Part shown: one piece after another, positions 54,098 through 61,867 of the stretch | How positions within the stretch are numbered: position 1 is the stretch's first letter | How the letters are laid out: each line of letters begins with the position of its first letter | NCBI GenBank assembly: GCA_025354165.1 | Contig: JANXNI010000088.1 | Coordinates: forward strand, 22,331-86,330 | Origin: Burkholderiales bacterium | GTDB taxonomy: Bacteria; Pseudomonadota; Gammaproteobacteria; Burkholderiales; Casimicrobiaceae | Length of the DNA stretch: 64,000 bases | Direction of reading: 5' to 3' | Made by a program: the position numbers and the translations under genes | The notes under the pieces: generated by a model | What the model saw: only the letters and a program-made list of their open reading frames with translations | Told to the model about the DNA's origin: nothing | Database searches by the model: none

Positions 54098-55213
54098 ATG
54101 CAGATCGGCATCATCAAGGAAACGGCAGCGGGGGAAACACGCGTGGCCGCCACACCGGAAACGGTAAAAAAAATTGCTGCGATTCCGGGCATCACCATCG
54201 TCATGGAATCGGGCGCGGGTAACGCGTCTAGCCTGATCGACGAAGCCTATGCGGCAGCGGGCGCGACGATCAATGCCAGTGCTCAGGAAGTGCTCGCCAG
54301 CAGCGACATCGTGCTCAAAGTTCGCGGCCCTAACGCCGCCGAATTGACTGCGGTCAAGAATGGCGCAAATATTATTGGGCTCCTGAATCCGTTCAATGCG
54401 GAAGGCATCGCGGCGCTCAAAGCGCACGGCGTCAACGGCTTCTCGATGGACAAAGCGCCCCGCACAACGCGCGCACAGAGCATGGATGTGCTGTCTTCGC
54501 AGGCGAACATCGCGGGCTACAAATCCGTGATCCTCGCCGCCAATCACTATCCCAAATTTTTCCCGATGCTCATGACGGCGGCAGGTACGGTAAAGGCTGC
54601 GCGCGTTGTGATTCTTGGCGTTGGTGTTGCGGGCTTGCAGGCTATCGCCACGGCCAAACGTTTGGGCGCAGTCATCGAGGCGTCAGACGTTCGTCCTTCG
54701 GTGAAAGAGCAGGTCGAATCGCTCGGCGCGAAATTCATCGATGTGCCGTATGAGACGGATGAAGAGCGTGAAGCGGCGGTTGGCGTTGGCGGTTACGCCA
54801 AGCCGATGCCTGAGAGCTGGATGACTCGGCAACGCGCTGAAGTAGCGAAGCGCGTTGCTATGGCGGACATCGTGATCACCACGGCATTGATTCCCGGTCG
54901 TCCCGCCCCGGTGCTTGTCACCGAAGACATGGTGAAAGCCATGAAGCCAGGCTCGGTCATCATCGATCTCGCGGCGGAGCAGGGCGGCAATTGCCCGCTT
55001 ACGGTGAAGGATGAAGTGGTCGTCAAGCACGGCGTGACGCTGGTGGGTCATACCAATCTTGCAGCGCTGTTGCCACAAGATGCCAGCGCGCTTTACTCGC
55101 GCAACTTGCTGGATTTTCTGAAGCTGCTGATTGATTTCAAAACGGGCGCATTCAAGATTGATCTTGAGGATGACATCGTTGCTGCAACGCTGGTAACTGG
55201 AGACAAAAAATGA
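54098..55213 (+). CDS. pntAA: NAD(P) transhydrogenase subunit alpha part 1
   Basis: A 371-residue soluble dI domain that binds NAD(H). It starts MQIGIIKETAAGETRVAATPETV and has VVILGVGVAGLQAIATAKRLGAVIEASDVR (nucleotide fold), and RQRAEVAKRVAMADIVITTALIPGRPAP. The transhydrogenase couples proton entry to NADPH formation at the inner membrane. AAGGGGAGG lies nine bases before the ATG. Four-base ATGA overlaps link all three pnt genes. Confidence 0.95.
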   Translation: MQIGIIKETAAGETRVAATPETVKKIAAIPGITIVMESGAGNASSLIDEAYAAAGATINASAQEVLASSDIVLKVRGPNAAELTAVKNGANIIGLLNPFNAEGIAALKAHGVNGFSMDKAPRTTRAQSMDVLSSQANIAGYKSVILAANHYPKFFPMLMTAAGTVKAARVVILGVGVAGLQAIATAKRLGAVIEASDVRPSVKEQVESLGAKFIDVPYETDEEREAAVGVGGYAKPMPESWMTRQRAEVAKRVAMADIVITTALIPGRPAPVLVTEDMVKAMKPGSVIIDLAAEQGGNCPLTVKDEVVVKHGVTLVGHTNLAALLPQDASALYSRNLLDFLKLLIDFKTGAFKIDLEDDIVAATLVTGDKK

Positions 55214-55530
55214 GCGGCGTAGACCATATTGTCATCAACCTGATTATTTTCGTTTTGGCGATTTACGTCGGTTACCACGTCGTATGGAACGTGACGCCTG
55301 CGCTGCATACGCCGCTCATGGCTGTAACTAATGCAATCTCGGCCATCATCATCGTCGGTGCGATGCTCGCTGCCGCGCTGACTGAAACGACGCTTGGCAA
55401 AACGATGGGTGTGCTCGCCGTGGCGCTGGCCGCAGTGAACGTATTTGGCGGCTTTCTAGTGACCAAACGCATGCTCGAAATGTTCAAGAAGAAAGAGAAA
55501 AAAGTTACGACGACGGAGGTCGCTAAATGA
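55210..55530 (+). CDS. pntAB: NAD(P) transhydrogenase subunit alpha part 2
   Basis: A 106-residue membrane part of subunit alpha, with three hydrophobic segments (HIVINLIIFVLAIYVGYHVVW; HTPLMAVTNAISAIIIVGAM; LAVALAAVNVFGGFLVTKRML). HTPLMAVTNAIS is the conserved sequence. In E. coli it is fused to the N-terminal part; here it is separate, as in many alpha- and betaproteobacteria. Confidence 0.95.
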   Translation: MSGVDHIVINLIIFVLAIYVGYHVVWNVTPALHTPLMAVTNAISAIIIVGAMLAAALTETTLGKTMGVLAVALAAVNVFGGFLVTKRMLEMFKKKEKKVTTTEVAK

Positions 55531-56948
55531 GCATGAACCTCGTCGTTCTTCTCTACCTCGTCGCGTCGATTTTCTTTATTCAGGCGCTGAAGGGGCTGTC
55601 GCATCCGACGACGTCGATCAAGGGAAACCGCTTTGGCATGGTCGGAATGGCGATTGCCGCCGTGACCACATGCGCGCTCATCTACAACCTCGCTGGTAAT
55701 TCAGCGGGCGGCCTCGTCTATGTATTAGCCGGGTTAGTAATCGGTGGTGGCATTGGCGCAGTCATGGCCAAGCGCGTTGAAATGACCAAGATGCCGGAGC
55801 TGGTGGCTTTCATGCACAGCATGATTGGTCTGGCTGCGGTATTCATTGCAGTCGCGGCGGTGGCGGAGCCGTACGCGTTTGGCATTACACAAAAAGGCGC
55901 GCTGATCCCCGGCGGTAACCGCATTGAACTTGCCCTCGGCGCGTTCATCGGTGCAATCACTTTTACGGGTTCGGTGATCGCGTTTGGGAAGCTTTCGGGT
56001 AAGTACAAATTCCGTCTATTTCAGGGCGCACCCGTCACGTTTAAATGGCAACATCCGCTCAACGCTGTGCTCGGTCTGGCTGTGTTGTTCTTCATCTACA
56101 GTTTTTGGAGCACAGAGTCATTCAGCGCGTTCATGGTCATCATCGCGCTTGGATTTCTGCTCGGCGTGCTGATCATCATCCCGATTGGCGGAGCGGACAT
56201 GCCGGTTGTGGTCTCGATGCTGAACAGCTACTCGGGTTGGGCGGCGGCGGGCATTGGTTTCTCCCTTAACAATCCGATGCTGATCATTGCCGGATCGCTC
56301 GTGGGTTCGTCCGGTGCGATCCTGTCGTACATCATGTGTAAAGCCATGAATCGCTCGTTCATTAGCGTGATTCTTGGTGGTTTCGGAGGTGATGCGGGTG
56401 CGGTCACAGGCTCGAAAGAAGCGCGTCCGGTCAAAAGCGGCAGCGCAGATGATGCAGCGTTCATGTTGTCGAATGCGGACAGCGTGGTGATCGTTCCTGG
56501 CTACGGCCTGGCGGTTGCCCGCGCGCAGCACGCGACGAAAGAACTCGCACAGAAACTTATCGCAAAAGGCATCAGCGTGAAGTACGCGATTCACCCCGTC
56601 GCTGGCCGTATGCCGGGTCACATGAACGTGCTGCTGGCTGAAGCAGAAGTTCCCTACGATCAGGTGTTTGAGATGGAGGACATCAACTCCGATTTCGCAC
56701 AAACCGACGTCGTGCTGGTGCTCGGTGCCAACGACGTGGTGAACCCGCTGGCGCTACAGAAAGGCAGCCCGATCTACGGCATGCCAATTCTTGAGGCGTA
56801 CAAAGCGCGCACGGTGATCGTCAACAAACGCTCGATGGCTGCGGGTTATGCCGGCCTCGACAACGAACTCTTTTACATGGACAAAACCATGATGGTGTTC
56901 GGCGATGCCAAGGGTGTGGTTGAGGCGATGCTCAAGGCGGTTGAGTAG
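55527..56948 (+). CDS. pntB: NAD(P) transhydrogenase subunit beta
   Basis: A 473-residue membrane subunit with a C-terminal NADP(H) domain. The membrane part has about eight helices (TFTGSVIAFGKLSGKYKFR is a known loop). The dIII domain contains VVIVPGYGLAVARAQHATKELAQKL, HPVAGRMPGHMNVLLAEAEVPYDQVFEMEDIN and VVLVLGANDVVNPLA. Start MSMNLVVLLYLVASIFF. It completes the pnt operon; a REP-like palindrome follows after 12 bp. Confidence 0.96.
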   Translation: MSMNLVVLLYLVASIFFIQALKGLSHPTTSIKGNRFGMVGMAIAAVTTCALIYNLAGNSAGGLVYVLAGLVIGGGIGAVMAKRVEMTKMPELVAFMHSMIGLAAVFIAVAAVAEPYAFGITQKGALIPGGNRIELALGAFIGAITFTGSVIAFGKLSGKYKFRLFQGAPVTFKWQHPLNAVLGLAVLFFIYSFWSTESFSAFMVIIALGFLLGVLIIIPIGGADMPVVVSMLNSYSGWAAAGIGFSLNNPMLIIAGSLVGSSGAILSYIMCKAMNRSFISVILGGFGGDAGAVTGSKEARPVKSGSADDAAFMLSNADSVVIVPGYGLAVARAQHATKELAQKLIAKGISVKYAIHPVAGRMPGHMNVLLAEAEVPYDQVFEMEDINSDFAQTDVVLVLGANDVVNPLALQKGSPIYGMPILEAYKARTVIVNKRSMAAGYAGLDNELFYMDKTMMVFGDAKGVVEAMLKAVE

Positions 56949-56960
56949 ACCGAACCACAC

Positions 56961-56996
56961 TGTAGGCGCGGCTCTGCCGCGACAGAGCCGCTCCTA
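56961..56996. repeat. REP-like palindrome, copy 3
   Basis: TGTAGGCGCGGCTCTG and CAGAGCCGCTCCTA around CCGCGA. Short form of the family seen at 652-723 and 43730-43792. It lies after pntB and may act as its terminator. Confidence 0.7.
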
Positions 56997-57017
56997 TATT
57001 CACAAACTTAGTTTCAT

Positions 57018-57908
57018 TTGCCGCTCCGCCATAACCTTCTAGCCCTCGCCATCGCAACGATCTGGGGCTTGACGTTCGTCTCGATCAAGATTGCGCTGCA
57101 AACGATGCCACCATTTGCGCTGTCGGGCTGGCGCTTTTTTATGGCGGCGGTGCCGTTGATATTTTTTGTGGGCAAACCGCAGGTGGCGTGGCGCTGGCTG
57201 TTCATCTATGCGATCTTCATCGCGATCGGCCAATTCGTGATTTTGTTCATCGCGCTGAATCTTGGCATGCCTGCGGGACTGTTGTCGCTCATCGTGCAGA
57301 CGCAGGTGTTCTTCACGATTGGTCTCGCCGTAGCGTTTTTCGGTGAGTCCGTGCAACGCTGGCATATTGCCGGGGCGTTGATTGCAGCAGTTGGCCTGAT
57401 CGTGATTGGTGTGACCAAGTTACAGGGCGGCCTCGGCCTCGCGTTCATGCTGGTGCTGGTCGGCGCTTTCTTCTGGGGCGCGGGCAACACCGTGGCCAAG
57501 CACGTCGCCCGTGTGGCCGAAGGCGGTCGAGTGAACGCGATGAATTTCGTCGCGTGGACGAGTTTCGCTGCGGTTCCGCCGCTGATCCTGATTTCGCTGA
57601 CGATGGAAGGCGCTGATGCGCTTATCCGCCCGCTGATCGCGCAGAGCTGGAGCCTGTGGGGACACCTCGCCGTGCTCGCGTATGCGGCACAGGTGTTTGG
57701 CTACGGGCTCTGGTCAAATTTGTTGACACGTTATCCCGCCTCCGCGGTATCACCGTTTGCGCTTTGGGTGCCGGTGGCGGGAATGTCGGCCACCGCGTGG
57801 GCGTTCGGTGAATCACTCACCGGCGTCCAGGTCGTGGGCGCGATCATCGTGCTTGCAGGGCTGGCGGTTGCCGTGCTGGGGCCTGTTTTCAGGCAAAAAT
57901 TCGCGTGA
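57018..57908 (+). CDS. EamA/DMT family transporter
   Basis: A 296-residue transporter of two EamA repeats, ten helices. N-terminal LALAIATIWGLTFVSIKIALQTMPPFALSGWRFFMAAVPL, later LGMPAGLLSLIVQTQVFFTIGLAVAFFGE and the second repeat TRYPASAVSPFALWVPVAGM match the RhaT/EamA group. Exports an amino acid or metabolite. The only upstream start is the TTG at 57018, directly after an in-frame stop; there is no good ribosome site, so the exact start is uncertain. Confidence 0.85.
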   Translation: MPLRHNLLALAIATIWGLTFVSIKIALQTMPPFALSGWRFFMAAVPLIFFVGKPQVAWRWLFIYAIFIAIGQFVILFIALNLGMPAGLLSLIVQTQVFFTIGLAVAFFGESVQRWHIAGALIAAVGLIVIGVTKLQGGLGLAFMLVLVGAFFWGAGNTVAKHVARVAEGGRVNAMNFVAWTSFAAVPPLILISLTMEGADALIRPLIAQSWSLWGHLAVLAYAAQVFGYGLWSNLLTRYPASAVSPFALWVPVAGMSATAWAFGESLTGVQVVGAIIVLAGLAVAVLGPVFRQKFA

Positions 57909-57910
57909 GT

Positions 57911-57972
57911 GACTCGACTTTTAGCGATTTGAGGCGCTAGCCCTCATGTAGTGGCGCTTACGTCGAAAAGCT
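57911..57972. repeat. Solitary arm of dyad element, copy I
   Basis: A right arm only: CTCGACTTTT, then GCTAGCCCTC, GTGGCGCTTAC and the terminus GTCGAAAAGCT. It begins at the centre sequence and is the counterpart of copy D. It overlaps the end of the CDF transporter gene: its terminus encodes the last residues (SFST) and the stop codon. Confidence 0.75.
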
Positions 57973-58971
57973 GATGCCGCAGACGGAGGCGTCTTTTGTG
58001 TGCACTTCGTCGCCGGTTTCGACCTGGATGGTTGCGTGTTCGATGTCGTATTTTTCGCTCAGCTCGTCGCAGATATTGGCCAGCCACGCGTCGCCCGGAT
58101 GTCCGTTCGGACAAACTACGTGGGCGGTCAGCGCCACCGTTTCGGTCGATAGCGCCCAGATGTGCAGATCGTGCAAATCCTTCACATGCGAGTCCGAAGC
58201 AAGGTAGTGCGCCACTGCATCGACGTCGACGTGCGGCGGAACGCCATCGAGCGACAGGCGCACTGAATCGACTAGCAGCCGCCACGACCCCACAGCAATC
58301 ACGGCTGCGATGATCAGACTCGTGAGCGGATCGAGCCACAGCCAGCCCGTCCAGGCCATCGCCAGTGCGCTGACAACGACGCCGAGCGAGACCGCTGCGT
58401 CCGCCACCATGTGTAGATAGGCGCCGCGAACGTTGATGTCGGTTTTGCTGCCACGCATGAAGAGCCATGCGGTGAATCCATTGATCAGAATGCCAATCGT
58501 CGCGACCCAGACCACCGGCCCGGTCATGATTGGCGACGGATTAGCAAAGCGCGTCATCGATTCCCAGACGATCACGCCGAGAGCGGCGAACAGGAGCATC
58601 GCGTTGGCCATCGCAGCAAGGATTGAGCTGCGGCCCAGTCCGTAAGAATGCCGCGACGAGGGCTCGCGCCGCGACAGCCACACAGCGGCCCACGCCAGCA
58701 GCAGCCCCAGTACGTCGGAAAAATTGTGCCCCGCGTCTGCAATGAGCGATAGTGAGTTAAGCCAGAAGCCTGCTGCGGCCTCAATCGCCGCATAGGTCAC
58801 ATTGAGCGCGATGCCAATGGCAAACACCCGGTCGTAGTTCATTGGGCCGTGAGAATGTCCTCCGGGGCCATGCGCATGCACTCCATGCCCGCCGTGGTCC
58901 GCGTCGCGCGCGTGATCATGCTCATGGTCGTGATCGTGGTCGTGCTGATGATGATTGGAGTGGTCTTTCAT
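57958..58971 (-). CDS. Cation diffusion facilitator (CzcD/ZitB-like)
   Basis: A 337-residue metal/proton antiporter. The first 45 residues are very His-rich (HHQHDHDHDHEHDHARDADH and HGVHAHGPGGHSHG). Six helices follow with the metal site NSLSLIADAGHNFSDVLGLLLAW and, in the second half, LHMVADAAVSLGVVVSAL. A cytoplasmic domain ends the protein (VKDLHDLHIWALSTETVALTAHVVC). It likely exports zinc, cobalt or cadmium. The upstream HDAC-like gene ends nine bases before it, so they form an operon. The last residues come from a repeat arm. Confidence 0.93.
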   Translation of the reverse strand: MKDHSNHHQHDHDHDHEHDHARDADHGGHGVHAHGPGGHSHGPMNYDRVFAIGIALNVTYAAIEAAAGFWLNSLSLIADAGHNFSDVLGLLLAWAAVWLSRREPSSRHSYGLGRSSILAAMANAMLLFAALGVIVWESMTRFANPSPIMTGPVVWVATIGILINGFTAWLFMRGSKTDINVRGAYLHMVADAAVSLGVVVSALAMAWTGWLWLDPLTSLIIAAVIAVGSWRLLVDSVRLSLDGVPPHVDVDAVAHYLASDSHVKDLHDLHIWALSTETVALTAHVVCPNGHPGDAWLANICDELSEKYDIEHATIQVETGDEVHTKDASVCGISFST

Positions 58972-58980
58972 ACTTCGTGC

Positions 58981-59916
58981 TCAGTCCGCGCCAATCAGCA
59001 CTTTGACGTGCTCACCGACACTGCGTGCCAACGCGCCCAGCGCGTAACCGCCTTCGAGTGTCGACACGATGCGGCCTTTCGAGTAAAGGTTGGCGACAGC
59101 AACCAACTGCTGCGTCAGCCAACGATAGTCCGCCTCCACCCAACCCAGCGAGGCAAGGTCGTCGTCACGATGCGCATCAAATCCTGCGGAAATCACGATT
59201 AGCTCCGGCTTGAACGCGTTCAGCGCCGGTAGCCAGTCGTTAGTGACGGCATCGCGCATAGCGTCGCCTTTCGAGTAAGCCGCCAATGGCACATTGACCG
59301 TGTTGGCGGACATGGGTTGGTCACCCGTACCCGGATAAAGATGGTGCTGGAACGTCGACACCATGAGCACGCGCCCGGCGTTGCATGCCTCCACCAGAAT
59401 GTCTTCAGAACCATTGCCGTGATGCACGTCAAAATCAACCAGCGCCACCCGTTGCAGGCCGTGCTCCTCAAGCGCGTGCAGCACGGCAATTGCTGCGCTG
59501 TTCAAAAAGCAAAATCCCATCGCGCGATTGCGCTCGGCATGATGGCCCGGTGGTCGTGTATTGCAAAACGCTCGCTGCACTTCGCCGGTGCACACCAGAT
59601 CCACGGCGCGCACCGCCGCGCCGACCGCATGCGAAGCCGCGCTCATCGTGAACGGGTTCATCGTCGTGTCGCCGTCAATGCCAGCGTATCCCTGTTGCGG
59701 TGATATCGCGTCAATCTCGTCCAGCAGCGCCGCGCTGTGCGCTCGCAGGATCACCTTGCGTGTCGCTGCGGGTGCTGTCTCTTCGCGCATGAAATCAACC
59801 AGTCCCTGCACCCTCAGCAGGTCGTCGATCACGCGAACGCGATCGGGGCATTCCGGATGATGCGCACCCATCTCATGTTGGGTCGACGATGGGTGAGTGA
59901 TGTAGGCAACAGTCAT
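58981..59916 (-). CDS. Histone deacetylase-like amidohydrolase
   Basis: A 311-residue zinc hydrolase of the HDAC/acetylpolyamine amidohydrolase superfamily. Motifs: GAHHPECPDRVRVIDDLL, NTRPPGHHAERNRAMGFCFLNSAAIA with the His dyad, LVDFDVHHGNGSEDILVE (Zn ligands Asp, His) and VISAGFDAHRDDDLASLGW (Asp). It deacetylates polyamines or other acetyl-amides. The ATG at 59916 has GGAGG ten bases upstream; an ATG at 59940 is less likely. It lies directly before the CDF gene. Confidence 0.9.
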   Translation of the reverse strand: MTVAYITHPSSTQHEMGAHHPECPDRVRVIDDLLRVQGLVDFMREETAPAATRKVILRAHSAALLDEIDAISPQQGYAGIDGDTTMNPFTMSAASHAVGAAVRAVDLVCTGEVQRAFCNTRPPGHHAERNRAMGFCFLNSAAIAVLHALEEHGLQRVALVDFDVHHGNGSEDILVEACNAGRVLMVSTFQHHLYPGTGDQPMSANTVNVPLAAYSKGDAMRDAVTNDWLPALNAFKPELIVISAGFDAHRDDDLASLGWVEADYRWLTQQLVAVANLYSKGRIVSTLEGGYALGALARSVGEHVKVLIGAD

Positions 59917-59990
59917 TGAAAGCAAGTCCTCCAGAAACAATTATCGCCTCTCGCGCGACACAAGCCCTGGCGCTCGATGACGACATAAAA

Positions 59991-60014
59991 AAACGGCTCC
60001 TGAAGGAGCCGTTT
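59991..60014. terminator. Terminator between efp and the HDAC-like gene
   Basis: AAACGGCTCC and GGAGCCGTTT around TGAA, with six extra A on the left and no long T-run on the right. On the minus strand this is a strong terminator for efp. Confidence 0.85.
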
Positions 60015-60032
60015 TGCTGAGTCGAATTTAGC

Positions 60033-60590
60033 TTAAACGCGTTTTTTGAACTCGTCGGTACGCGTATCGATTTCGATCACATCGCCCGTGTTTACAAACG
60101 CCGGAACCGGAATCTCGAAACCGGTGCCTTTGAGGCGCGCGGGCTTCATCACTTTGCCGGAAGTGTCGCCACGAACGGCCGGCTCGGTGTATTCCACTTC
60201 ACGAACGAGCGTCGTTGGGATTTCGAGGCCGATGGCGCGACCGTCGTAGAACGTGACTTCGCACGGCATCGCGTCTTCGAGGTACTTGAGCGCGTCGCCC
60301 ATGCTGTCTTTTTCGATGTCGTACTGGTTGTACTCGCTGTCCATGAAGGCGTACATCGGGTCGTTGAAGTAGCTGTAGGTCACTTCTTTTTTCTCAAGCA
60401 TTACGACGTCGAATTTATCGTCGGCCTTGAATACGGTTTCGGTGCCGCCGTTGGACAGCAGATTTTTAAGCTTCGCTTTAACGACGGCGGCGTTTCGGCC
60501 CGATTTCGACAGCTCGGCCTTGACGACCACCATCGGAGCATCGTTGATCATGATGACGTTGCCAGTACGGAGTTCAGATGCGAGTTTCAT
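60033..60590 (-). CDS. efp: Elongation factor P
   Basis: A 185-residue EF-P that relieves ribosome stalling at polyproline. Starts [19 protein letters not shown]. The loop of domain I is [18 protein letters not shown] with Arg32 at the modification position, where lysine-type EF-P has Lys34. Arg32 is the residue rhamnosylated by EarP. C-terminal [46 protein letters not shown] is typical. EarP is encoded just upstream on the same strand. Confidence 0.98.
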   Translation of the reverse strand: MKLASELRTGNVIMINDAPMVVVKAELSKSGRNAAVVKAKLKNLLSNGGTETVFKADDKFDVVMLEKKEVTYSYFNDPMYAFMDSEYNQYDIEKDSMGDALKYLEDAMPCEVTFYDGRAIGLEIPTTLVREVEYTEPAVRGDTSGKVMKPARLKGTGFEIPVPAFVNTGDVIEIDTRTDEFKKRV

Positions 60591-60707
60591 AGATTAATTT
60601 TTTTAAGGTTGCGCGCCTGAAACGTTGGCAGTTTGGATCGAGTCGCGCAGAGGCGATCAATGCGGCTAATGCGAAGGGCGCTGGTTTTCGTAGCAAAGCC
60701 TTTGATT

Positions 60708-61760
60708 TTAGCTAACTTTTTGCTTTTTCTGCGAATTGACGAAATTGAGGAGGCGCGTAGCAAGGTCGGTTTGAGCGGTTAAGTGGTCGCGCCAGCGGGT
60801 GGCGTGGGCTTTCAACGTCTGTAGATGAGAGGCGAAATCGACGTAGGCATCGGCGTTGTTTTCGCCGCGATTGAAGGCGAGCTGGACTTGCCTGAGCGCT
60901 CGTGCGGCGTCGCTTGCAAGGCCTTCGCAGTAATGATCAAGCCATGCGTCGAGCTTGACGAAGTGGGCATTGTCGGCCGTTGGGTAAATGTGCCAGAGGA
61001 AGGGTTTCGCCGCGTACTGGGCGCGCAGGAACGAGTCTTCACCACGCACGATGAGCACGTCGAACTGCGCGAGGAGGGCGTCGAATTCGGTTTGTGGGAC
61101 GGGTGAGACTGTGCGCCAAGCTGGGTCGGTTTCGTCGAACGGGGATGCGGTGGTTACGTGCGCGTTGAGAGCGGTCGCGAACGCGTGCACGGGTGCGTGG
61201 GGGTAGGCGAAAGCGAGGAGATCGGTTTTTTCGCCTTGGCTTTCCACGCCGCCATCACCCTCTCCCCGTCCCTCTCCCCTGAAGGGAGAGGGGGCTAGTT
61301 GGCTCTCCCGAATCAATCCACCGCTCTTCTCGGTAAACCCTGGGCAAAAGAAATGCTTGGTTAGCGGCAGTCTGGGATGCGGCGACGGCAAGCCGTGAAC
61401 ACCATCAACCCAAGCCTCAGCGGAGAGGTATTCGAGATTGATCCAGACCGGTTTTTCGGCACGCGCGGCCATGGCCAGAACGTATGGCTCGGGCGGATCA
61501 CAGGCGAAGGCTTCAATGACAGTTTCAGCGGGTGGCAAGGAGTCGGAAATGCGCCATGGAACGACGTCAACACCAAGCAAATTTTGCTGCATTATTGTGG
61601 AATCAACGTCTGGCGCAATGAATCGAAACGCTGCGAGATCGTCAACAATCAGCCGCACTTTGCAGCCGTGTTCCGCGACCAGTTGCCGCGCTAAGCGCCA
61701 GCAAACCCCGATGTCGCCGTAGTTGTCGACCACCCGACAGAAAATATCAATCGTGGGCAT
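60708..61760 (-). CDS. earP: EF-P arginine rhamnosyltransferase EarP, with repeat insertion
   Basis: A 350-residue GT-B glycosyltransferase. It uses dTDP-rhamnose to modify Arg32 of EF-P. The N-terminus MPTIDIFCRVVDNYGDIGVCWRLARQL holds the conserved Asp pair (D12, D16). The C-terminal donor site is LIVRGEDSFLRAQYAAKPFLWHIYPT. Residues about 155-171 (LAPSPFRGEGRGEGDGG) are encoded by a common dispersed repeat and look like an in-frame insertion in a loop between domains. The ATG at 61760 fits the family. efp follows after 117 bp. A truncated dyad element begins just upstream. Confidence 0.93.
   Translation of the reverse strand: MPTIDIFCRVVDNYGDIGVCWRLARQLVAEHGCKVRLIVDDLAAFRFIAPDVDSTIMQQNLLGVDVVPWRISDSLPPAETVIEAFACDPPEPYVLAMAARAEKPVWINLEYLSAEAWVDGVHGLPSPHPRLPLTKHFFCPGFTEKSGGLIRESQLAPSPFRGEGRGEGDGGVESQGEKTDLLAFAYPHAPVHAFATALNAHVTTASPFDETDPAWRTVSPVPQTEFDALLAQFDVLIVRGEDSFLRAQYAAKPFLWHIYPTADNAHFVKLDAWLDHYCEGLASDAARALRQVQLAFNRGENNADAYVDFASHLQTLKAHATRWRDHLTAQTDLATRLLNFVNSQKKQKVS
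61248..61298. repeat. Palindromic repeat inserted inside earP
   Basis: On the plus strand CCATCACCCTCTCCCC, then GTCCCTCTCCCCTGAAGGGA and GAGGGGG. The stem CCCTCTCCC-CTGAA-GGGAGAGGG is a widespread proteobacterial repeat normally intergenic. It adds about 17 residues without shifting the frame. Confidence 0.8.
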
Positions 61761-61761
61761 C

Positions 61762-61860
61762 AGCTTTTTCGTAAAAGCTTTGCTGCATTGGGGCTAACGG
61801 CATAAAAGGCTTAGTGTCGATATTTGAGATTATTGGCGTTTGGCCTACGTTCGCCCGTCG
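61762..61860. repeat. Truncated dyad element, copy J
   Basis: Left arm AGCTTTTTCGTAAAAGC, then TGGGGCTAACGG and the centre TGTCGATA; the right arm fades after TTTGGCCTA and has no AAAAGCT terminus. It touches the earP start codon. The right end seems to have been lost to the insertion sequence that follows. Confidence 0.65.
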
Positions 61861-61867
61861 CTATTGC

